Of a DNA stretch of 64,000 nt, positions 55,191 through 64,000 are shown one piece after another (the first letter of the stretch is position 1; each line of letters begins with the position of its first letter). Made by a program: the position numbers and the translations under genes. The DNA lies in assembly GCF_023856365.1 (NCBI RefSeq), contig NC_064548.1:22988461-23052460 (forward strand). The letters are read 5' to 3'. The notes under the pieces were generated by a model, which was not told the DNA's origin, did no database searches, and worked only from the letters and a program-made list of their open reading frames with translations. The DNA is from Brienomyrus brachyistius. Lineage: Eukaryota; Chordata; Actinopteri; Osteoglossiformes; Mormyridae.

Positions 55191-58100
55191 CCCCCTCCAC
55201 ATTTGTTCTCTGTGCATACTTACATTTCTGGTGAAAGGGGGTCATTTTATACACATTCTTCCTCCTTTAAAGAGTCTGCAAGCTCCCTAACTGAGGAGAG
55301 CTGGGCGTAGATTTATCGCGGGGATGCTGTTCCGCGCTTCTCTGCAGACCGAAATATTTACATGCATCACAGTGGCACGCACCTTCCTGCCGTGGGGCAA
55401 ATGTCGGGTAGATGGAATTTCTGCAGGGGGGGGCTGCCTGTTGTAATTGATCCCGTGAAATGAATGGAGGTGTTTCTGATGGCATGCGTTCGAAACGGAG
55501 GCCTCGTGTCACGAGCAGAGGAGGGCCCTGGCCAGGTGCCAGAGTGGACCGGTCCCGGTCTTGTAGGGACCTGTGTGAAATGCCACGATGAGAGAGAACC
55601 TTCCATTGGCTCACACGCATCCCCCCCCTCCTCCCCGTACATCAGGCACACGCACACTGAGATTAACTGGGAACAGCCAACTCCCTCGAACCAGCTCGTC
55701 TGGAGCGAGGAACTAGGCGATGCTTCTTTTAATTCTTACAAATATGCGTTCGTTTTACTCCCCACCCTCCCCTGCAGAAGTTGCTGTGCCTTGAGACAAG
55801 ATTGACTGAAATACTGGCGCCGCCTGTTAGATGAAAACTGGAATCGCGGTTGAAAGTACTGTTACTCAGATGGGGCGTGGCGTGACACACGAAGTGCATG
55901 TAAGGGGAACGATCCAGAGCTGCGTGCAGATGACCCTCACATTCACCCGTGCAGGACTGGTCACCTCTGGGTATCTAGACCCTTCGCGTGTCTGAGTAGC
56001 ATAGTACAAATGCCAAGGTACCATTTACTGGATAGATGACACTCATCCCTGCTGTCACTGTTATTGCTATTGTTCTTTATCTGCCCTGGTTGGTTGTCCT
56101 TCCTCCCTGCCCACGGCTTTTAGAAGGTTTTTGTCACAAGTGACAGAGCTTCTCCTTCGGAGAATTTTCTGAAGAACGTCATCTCATCAGAACTGGAATT
56201 ACCTGTTTTTTTTTTTTTTTTTTTTAAACCAGCCAACAAATATGTTGTCACTCAGGAACCGGTCTATCACACTTTAAAAAAAGCCCTTTTGTGTGTCTGT
56301 GTGTGTGTAATGAGTGCGCTTAGTGACCTCATTAACCCTGACAGTAGCGGGGTGTAGTAATGGCTTCATTTAAGGACAGGAAGTAACTCGAGAGCGCCCC
56401 CCTTTGGCTGCAAGTGTGTGCATTAGCTTTGTGTGCCCCCTGAGTGACCCAGAGACCAGCGAGAAGTAAAATATCTGTTATTATCAGCACTGTTATGTAA
56501 GGGTTAATGCAACACAGACTTCATCACATACTTTTAAATGCACAGCTGCAAAGGTTAGGAACCACGTCTGAATGAAAACATTACATAATAATAATAATAG
56601 TATGTTACTCATATCCTTACTCCGACATCCACACATCATGTCTGTTTATATAGTGTGTTTTAATAAGTTTACATTTGTCTAAAGTGTGTGGGAGGGGTAT
56701 TTTAAAGCTTGAACTATTAAAAAATGTTTATTTATATGGTCTTTCTTTATTGCGGATTTTCACCTATCGCTGATGGGTCTGGAAGGTAATGGAACCAGAT
56801 TTAATGACATTCCGATTTTAAACCAACATACCAGTCACGTTTGTACTGTCTGGGTATGTATGCATTAATAAGAGAATTGAAATAACATAACAGTTACTTT
56901 CCCTAGTAACTAATTACTTTTATGTGCAGCAATTGGTAAAGTAATTCAATTAATTTTTAATGAAGTAATTAGTAACTTCACTGCTATTTTCAGTAACTCA
57001 CACAACACTGATTACTACATATTTGACTTACATGTTGGTACCTAAAGACATTTTTTAGTAGAACTACTTTCTTATGAAAATGATTAAACATTTCAGTTCA
57101 GTTTCAACTAATTTTAGCTTGTGTTTTTTGCAACTGGAATTTTTAGTAAAATTAGTTCGAATTAAAGATTATAAAAGCACGTTGAATTACTGTACCAGTG
57201 TGATTCGCCTGGCTGGCAGTACATGTGCGGTTATGGTAAATTAATCAACACCCTTCTGACCAAACAGATTTGGGAAATCAATAGTCGTGCGTTAATGTGC
57301 ATTATTTGTTTATTCGGTTAGCAGACACTGTCCCGAGAATGACCCATAATTTTATGTGTTTTTAACTGAGCAGCTCAAGGGTACAACAGCAGAGCCCTAA
57401 TTTCCATAATTGTGAGCATTTTCCGGAAATGTCGGTGTGGTGGCTACATTAATGCTCGTGATTTTACTGTTGATTAAGTTGGCTTCCATGCCCTTTAATG
57501 TGCTAATTACTGTGTATCTGGGGAGCATGTGATAGTTTTTTTAATCATCGCTATTATTTCCCTCATGTTTTTCTTTGGTCTTAGTACAGTAACCAGTAAT
57601 CATCTTCAGGGTCTGGTCTGATTCTTACACACTGCGATGAAAGTCCTACTCTGCGTATTCTTCCAGTCCCCAGTAAAAACAAAATCGAGATAGAAATTAA
57701 GGTGCTTTTAATAAGGATAAGGATAAATCTTTATTGTCCTTGTCACTTGACAACGAAATTGAAAATAAGACAATAAATTCAATATGAAAATAAATATAAT
57801 TTCCAAATTTTGGTTCCACTACGTCTTCGTATCTGCATGCATCTAAATTAGCTGCATCTTCTTTTTTCTTGTCTGAAAGACTAATTACTTTAAGGGCATA
57901 AAGAAAGAAATGGTGGAACATATTTGTTCAAGTGCTTCAGTAATTATCCAAAGTCTTATTTCATTATTTACAAAGGAATGGTCTCACCAAACGGGTTCTG
58001 GTATCTTAGCTGTCCTTCTGGTTTTTGTGTGTCCGGTTTCTGAAATTCCATTAATTAAAATTAGCCTGGTATCGCAGTTATGTAACTGAGCTCTAATCAG

Positions 58101-58273
58101 TGGCCACACTCGTCCTTGAGGGGGTGCCATTCTGTTTAATTCTGTGCCGGAGCTGTTTTGCGATTCTCCTCATGAGATGCTGCTCCGTAGAATGTAAGCT
58201 TTGTGTGGTACTTGGTAGCTTGTGGTTGCTGCTTGGGGATTGATGTAAAGGGTAGATGAGGAGGCCTCAGAAC

Positions 58274-58325
58274 ACGTGACTCGCCTCAGAGACGTGACTC
58301 GCCTCAGAGACGTGACTCGCCTGGG
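58274..58325 (+). repeat. 18-bp tandem repeat, about 2.8 units
   Basis: The unit ACGTGACTCGCCTCAGAG occurs three times in a row, the last one ending in GGGA instead of CAGAG. Confidence 0.9.
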
Positions 58326-58423
58326 ACAGTGACTATCAGCCTGCAGTTTGGTGATTATTCCGAGAAGTGGCCAGTGTCCTTGGTGCTGGGTAGCAGATTC
58401 AGCATTCAGACTCCTGTGGTGGA

Positions 58424-58451
58424 GTGTGTGTGTGTGTGTGTGTGTGTGTGT
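58424..58451 (+). repeat. (GT)14 microsatellite
   Basis: An uninterrupted GT run in probable dock9 intron 1. Confidence 0.9.
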
Positions 58452-60794
58452 TGTGCAAAGGTTTTACAGTGTGCTATAGTAATCTGTCTGGGAGTCGTGT
58501 GAGGATGTAAGAACCCGTACAGAAACCCTTCATGGCTGTGTGAGATTTTGTCCCTTTGTTGAGCCATTGTTGGCATTCAAAGCTGTCATGTGGTAGTGGG
58601 GTGGTGGTGGGGGGGGGTTGGCTTTTTAAAGCTGTCAGTTGCTTAATGATAGATTCCTAAGCACAACAGGGGTGGCCCTGGACCACAAGCTAAGCAGTGG
58701 GACTGGTGTACTGGTGTGGAGCCGAATGTCTGTAGGTGGCATGGTGGCAGAGGACCTGGCCGTCCTGTCATGTGCTGGGATCTAAGAGAAGGTTGCCGCT
58801 GGTGGAACTGCTAAGATCCTTGAATATAAACTTGTTTAATTGAATATCTGGCTGTATAACTGGGGAAACCCTTTCAGTTGTGTAACTTGATTTGGACAGG
58901 AGTTTGTTTTCCAAATAAAGAGATAATTACAGTGCAGTGCTGGTGTTTGGCCTTGAATATGTTGATTTGGACCAAGAGACGTGTTAACATTAAACAATAA
59001 TGATTAAAAAACAGAAGGTTTTGGTTGTGAGACTTGTTGACAGGAGGGCAATGTCTAGCACCCATATTTGCTTCTTCAGGAAATTGTTTTCCAGTGGAGC
59101 TTTGTCAGGTATTTAAACGTTTTTTCCTGTCTTTGTGTAAGTCCGTATTTCTCAGAAGCAGTTTATGATCTTCATCAATTTATACTGGGTGTTTTAGAGA
59201 AATAGGTGAAGATAAGCACCCTGCTCTTGGGGGAAGTCCCTGTCGGGGGAGGGGGGAGGGTGCGCTCAAATTACGGGTCTGTTTCCTTTACTGCATAAGT
59301 AGCCATCAGCTCTCAATCCCCCCAGTTCTGCCATGGTTGTGGCCTCCCTCTCAAGGATGATTTTCCCAAGGGAACAACTGCAGGGTGTGTATTTTTGGGC
59401 CGGTGTACCCAGATGTTTGAAGTTGCTTATCGCTGGGCCATTTTCCGTTGGATGCCTGAACCGCTTTCAAGGAGAGAAGTGATTCTTTAACTCTTTTGTC
59501 GACTGTGTATTCAGCAATTTTGGTGCAGCGTACCTTCAGATCACGGTCCTCCCGGTGCAATAATGCCTGGAATGTGCAGAACTTGCATTTTAATAAATAA
59601 AATAAAGGTGACAGATCAAGGGCCATCTGTTTCCTCTGCCAGGAAGGGACCCCGAGGGGTGGTCTAACCCATGTTGTCGAGCCCCAGTGATTCTTGGAAG
59701 CCACACCTCCTGAACGGCAGCTTGAAAGCCGCCGCAATCGCTAGCTGACTGGACTTTGCTACTGCCGAAACGCAAACAGATGCTACGAGTTTCGCTGAGG
59801 AGTTTCGTCGCTTGTCACTCTGTAGGTGGAGATACCTGTCTTGTGATTTTTTTATTTTTTTTTTTTGTAACTGTTTTCTTAATTTAATTCAAAACAGTGA
59901 TATCACTACTGGATAATCTATCCATGTCCTGTAACTGCTAATTTGGTACCAGGTCCAAGCGATCCTGTTTGTAACAACATCAGAGGTTCCTCTTCCTGCC
60001 TGTTCGACGGGCACCATCCTGGCCCCACGCTAATTTTGCCGGGCAAACACAGCAACGCGTCCTGCACTGAAGAGGACACCGTATGCTCTCCTCACCATCC
60101 TGTGGCACACAACCCCCCCCCCCCCAGGCCACACCGCTTGAGAGGATTGCAGCTGATTAGCGGAAGGAACAGGCCGAGCCGGTTATCACAGGATTGGCAG
60201 TTAGGTTTGTGGCCGCGTGAGGAGTGCAGGGAGGAAAAGGAAAAGCAGGCAGACTCCGCTGGAAGGTCGGGATGGACTCTGCCATCTCTGCCAGGTTTCC
60301 TCAGGAATCGTTCGTTATTCCTCCAGGATTCAGCTATTTAACACCCTCCCTTTTTCACCGTGTTGGAAATGACACAGCTAGAGAGAGAGATTGCAACTAT
60401 TAAAGGGGAGTGACTGTGTTTTTACAGCTAACCCCCCCTCAGATGCTGGTGGTGTAGTGACACGTCAGCTTCTGTCACTCGCGGCCACTCCCACATCGCC
60501 CTTCCTCTCCACCCTGCTATTTCTGTCCCGTTATCCGTAGTTGCTGACTGTCCTCGTCCTCATCTCAGCTTCTCCTCCTCTGTCGTGCTTTACTTTCATT
60601 GACAGTGACATCATGAAGCACGTGAGATGGCATTAGTTTGGTGGCTTTAGTGGTCACATATCAACGGGGGAACATCCTTGTCTTCCCTAAGGGTCTTTGG
60701 TCCTATTTCCAGCTCTGGCCCTGGGCTTGGGGAGCTGGACACTCTTCAGGGAATTATTGTGGAATGTATAGTTTCATTTACAGTCTTTATACAC

Positions 60795-60870
60795 CTGACA
60801 AAAAACAAAACGTGGTCTTTATCTTCCATATGGCTGATGCTCTTAATCAGAGCAACTTACTACAGCTGTG
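60795..60870 (+). repeat. SINE/LINE tail fragment
   Basis: CATATGGCTGATGCTCTTAA then AATCAGAGCAACTTAC resembles the fish consensus tail GCTGACGCTTTTATCCAAAG/CGACTTACA. A fainter fragment (GGTTAGCAGACACTGTCC) is at about 57315. Confidence 0.45.
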
Positions 60871-61261
60871 TAAAGCAAATTAAAGCACTCCCTTTGTGTG
60901 GTGTTAAATGCACTGTAATTAACTCTGACTGAAAATTTATATGCGAGCTAGAACCAACCAAACACATCATACACGAAACCGAGATCAACATTCTGCTTGG
61001 GCTGCTGAGTAACTCGGCAGATTAAGGCCCTCGACCCGCAGCTCCGGAGGTGCTGCACGATGGCTGATCCTGTGCTGCCTCACCCAAGCTATGTAGAGCA
61101 AAATGAGGTAGGTGAAGAGACAAATTTCTATGCACCTGTTTATATGTACTTATATATGTACTTAATAAAACGTCCATTTGTCTTCTAACTGCCAATCCCA
61201 TGCAGCAAATAGCAGAGGTACACCCATGACTGGGTGGTAGTTTATTTCTACAGTCAAACAA

Positions 61262-61442
61262 ACAGGCAGTCATACACTATGGGCAGTTTACCCTGACTGT
61301 ATATCTTTGGACTGTTGTAAGAAGCCCATTCAAGACAAGAAGAACATGTAGACCCCATTCATTCAGTAGAGGTAGTATTCAAACCCCCAGCCTCGAAGAA
61401 ATAAGGCAACAGGGCTAATTGTAGATCCAGTATGCCAGCCCT
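61262..61442 (+). repeat. Fragment of the 49240 repeat family
   Basis: CATACACTATGGGCAGTTTA, then TATCTTTGGACTGTTGTAAG, AGAAGAACATGTAGACCCCA and TATTCAAACCCCCAGCC match the family order. Confidence 0.65.
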
Positions 61443-63469
61443 CTTCTCCAACTTAAAAACAGGAATCTTCCAAGAGCTTTATTTCGGTATTTTGGAACCT
61501 TGGAACTGTCTGAAGGAGCGTGAGTAGCTGTTCTGTGATCAGTGAGACCCGGTCTTTATGGCGGCCAAGAAGTCTCTCAATCATGACAGTGCCGGTAAGG
61601 GGAAAAATGATGGCTGTGAGGAGACAGATGGTAGGAAAGTGCATCAGAGCACGTGTTTCAGCCTGGGCTGTGCGGGAGGTGTTTTGCATGAGGGTTTTAA
61701 AGGGGAAGTCTACCATGAGATTAATTACAATTGTATATGCAATCACTGTAAGTGTCTGGTGTATTGGACAAGCACCTTTAACAGGGAGCTGGACTTTTTT
61801 CTGAAAGACGTCAGTCTTTGGCCACTGTTTTTGATTTGTATTGGAAGGTTCTAGAGTAGAATGTTCCAGTTCTGCAAATAGTCAGTATTTTATATACCCA
61901 CCCACATGTATTTCTGTGTTTGCTTTAAGCAGTGTGATATTTCCCTTTTTCCCTTTCCCAAAGCTTTTACAGTTTGTGATAATCAAGTAAAAATGAGATA
62001 TAGCTACGTAAAAACAAGGAAATGTTTTGAACAGTCAGCTGCCAGGGGGTAGGAAATAAAATTCTAAATTTTAATAACAAAAATGAAAAGTTTTAGGTTG
62101 AACATAAAAAAAATGTGGAACATGGATAGATTTAAGTGGAAATTGAATCTTGTGCTGGCTGAGTCACATGCCTGATATAACGCATCCCAGAAGTGGGCCG
62201 TTTTCCACAAACGGCCTTTTGATTTTTGTTTTGTTATTGACCTAAACTCGAAACATCCATCCAGGCGAAACACCGACAGCATTCGGTTGGTGTTCTCGCT
62301 TGGCTTGAGTCTTTCCTACAGCACGTGCCTCCGCCGCATTTTTATAAAAGTACCGTTCTGTACTGAGACCAATCTCATTAGCTCCCTGTTCAGCTTTTCA
62401 CATTCCAGACATGCTGCAGGCACGATCGCCTCGGGGATTGGGGTTGGGGTTGCAGTCCTAGAGCTGCTGCTCTGCTTTCTCGTCACTAGGGGGGGTGCTG
62501 TCTCCATTCTTCTGGATCTCATGGAATTGTTGCTCTGATATCAAGTGGGGCTCTGGAGAATTTTCATTTTTTCGGGTCGTCTTTGGATTATGATTGAACC
62601 ACAGGGGAATTCCCTGCTGTGTTAACCTTCCTTGGGAGCTGCTACAGGAGGAAATTGCCTCCTGTTTATGTCAGGCAGAACTGAACGTCTGGTGCCTGTC
62701 AGTGACCTGTTCCGTTCTCCAGACTTCTCTCGGGGATCCCTTCCATTCGGCAGTACTTTGCCTTGGCTGCAGGGGCCACAGTGTGATGGCAGACCCTTGG
62801 CTTCCAGGCAGATTGTTTTGTTTTATGCTTGTTGCATTTTAATCAAGTAGAATTGGTTGCCTCATCACGGCTTTCCTTGCAAACTGGCTCTGGGTGATCC
62901 ATCAATGGCCAAGTTTTAGCCTTGAACAATGGGGGCCGCATACCACAGTAGGTGCGTAAGGTGGGTGCTGACAGTCTTTGGGGTTTTAGTATATAAAATT
63001 TGGCCGGGATCCTATAACTGACAAAAACACGATGAATATCGAACAAAAAAGTACATAAGCCTCCCGTGGAGCACATCTTGTACTCCGTTACCTCCCATAT
63101 ACACCAATCTGACTCCCAAAGAGTCAGAACTATAAAACTCAAAAGAAATTTTTATTAAACTGTGATTAATATGTAGAGTTATTTGCGGCATTTGTTTATA
63201 TTATTTTTCCCAGGTGAAATGTTGTTTAAAGAAAAAAAAAACTTTTAATAACAAAAAAATGAAATGTAGTTGTATCAAAAACAAACTATGAAGTAAAACA
63301 AAGCAACGATAAAATGTTTATAGTTTTATTATTATTTATGTTTCATAATTATTCCAGATGGTTTCAGTGAGGTCATTTTTCTGATGTATCTACTGTGAAT
63401 GGTTTTGCTAATTGAATATTAAGCATTTAATAGTTACACGTAAACATTTTAATTGATGGATGAAACTAG

Positions 63470-63900
63470 TCGCGCGGTTTAATCGGTAGTTTAGCGGAGG
63501 CGCGTGCTCTCCTCGCGCCAGCCGGGTGTTCGCGGTTTCATGTTGGACGGACGAGCAAATGAACTTTAAATCAAACAAAAAGCCAGGATTAATCTCTCAG
63601 CGAAGAACTCCCTGTTTTTTATGAGCGCGGTTATAGTTTCCGTGATGTAGGTTGCATTCATTTAAGGGCCATTAATACTTCAACGCCAGCGCTGCGGTGC
63701 CAGTCCACGACGTTAAGAAAATGGAATTCCGGACTGCGCCGACTTTATTTCAGCATTTCTTTTTTTATTTTATTTTATTTTATTTTATTGTCGGTAGGAG
63801 CTGAACGGTGTTTTGTTAACCCTTTGGCGGGCCTGATTCTCCCGTTAACGTTATATTAAGGGAGAAGTCGAAGCGACAGCTCGTGTCTTCTTCCTTACGG
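63470..63900. promoter_or_regulatory. CpG-rich patch, possible alternative promoter
   Basis: CpG dinucleotides are dense (for example GTCGCGCGG, AGGCGCGTGC, CTCGCGCC) within otherwise AT-rich intron. A (TTTTA)n tract lies inside at 63760-63789. DOCK9 genes use alternative first exons, so this may be a second start, but no coding exon can be defined. Confidence 0.25.
63760..63789. repeat. (TTTTA)n pentanucleotide repeat
   Basis: Six units of ATTTT/TTTTA preceded by a T-run. Confidence 0.85.
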
Positions 63901-64000
63901 AGCCTCTATGAGTATGTGAATATCCCAGCCTTTCTCCTCCCAGTGTCCCCATACCTCTCGGACTTATCTGATGGGCTTATGCCAGTACGGTGGCCATCGC

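Larger units (their letters stand above)
48182..64000. other. dock9: Probable dock9 intron 1
   Basis: No exon starting with the expected KPKLIEPLDYEN-type sequence was seen. The region contains repeats (listed separately), a few TTTA/TTAATTA-rich stretches at 56500-57900, and a CpG-rich patch at about 63470-63900. The longest ORF, 256 codons on the minus strand at 52717-53487, crosses a G-run and has no recognisable domain. Confidence 0.6.

Noticed and set aside
61060..61107. ATG followed by 16 codons and a GTAGGT donor, a possible alternative dock9 first exon
   Set aside because: The peptide has no similarity to known DOCK N-termini, and such ATG-donor pairs arise often by chance.

Overview
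This is vertebrate nuclear DNA, most likely from a ray-finned fish. It has GT-AG introns, high-GC coding exons in AT-richer introns, and the transposon mix of fish genomes: Tc1-like, piggyBac and L2 elements, tRNA-derived SINEs and many palindromic MITEs. I cannot name the species.

The main gene, on the + strand from the left edge to about 44.45 kb, is farp1 (FERM, RhoGEF and pleckstrin domain protein 1). Twenty-five coding exons can be placed between 18042 and 43290 with consistent splice phases. They give 969 codons plus a stop: FERM, FERM-adjacent (FA) region, disordered linker, DH (RhoGEF), PH1 and PH2. The first coding exon or exons (the extreme N-terminus) were not found and probably lie left of the window, so positions 1-18041 read as intron.

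The most interesting locus is 24951-26142. The linker exon should end at a weak internal 5' splice site (25143/25144) in the full-length mRNA. If that site is not used, the same exon stays coding-like for about 1 kb and ends at 26142. It is followed by a possible 3'UTR of about 3.4 kb with AATAAA at 29525. The product would be FERM-FA plus a tail of about 396 residues, with no DH or PH domains. From memory, the tail resembles the C-terminal tail of the FARP paralogue FRMD7 at two places in the same order. The tail is split over two frames: the zero frame stops at CTC-TGA-C (25380-25386) and the +1 frame opens exactly there. This is either a one-base indel or a +1 ribosomal frameshift site.

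After the farp1 3' end (AATAAA at 44425) comes a repeat-rich spacer with a decayed Tc1-like transposase (about 45730-46645). Then comes the first coding exon of a zizimin-family DOCK gene, best matched to dock9, at 48065-48181 (+). The rest of the window (48182-64000) looks like its first intron. FARP1 and DOCK9 both act on Rho-family GTPases and both lie on human chromosome 13, although there, as I recall, they are separated and in opposite orientation.

The intron left of farp1 exon 18042 holds a 20-bp minisatellite (10581-10840). It also holds a composite piggyBac (12208-15974) flanked by TTAA on both sides. This element has two outward-facing, inverted 3' halves and an L2 retrotransposon fragment between them.
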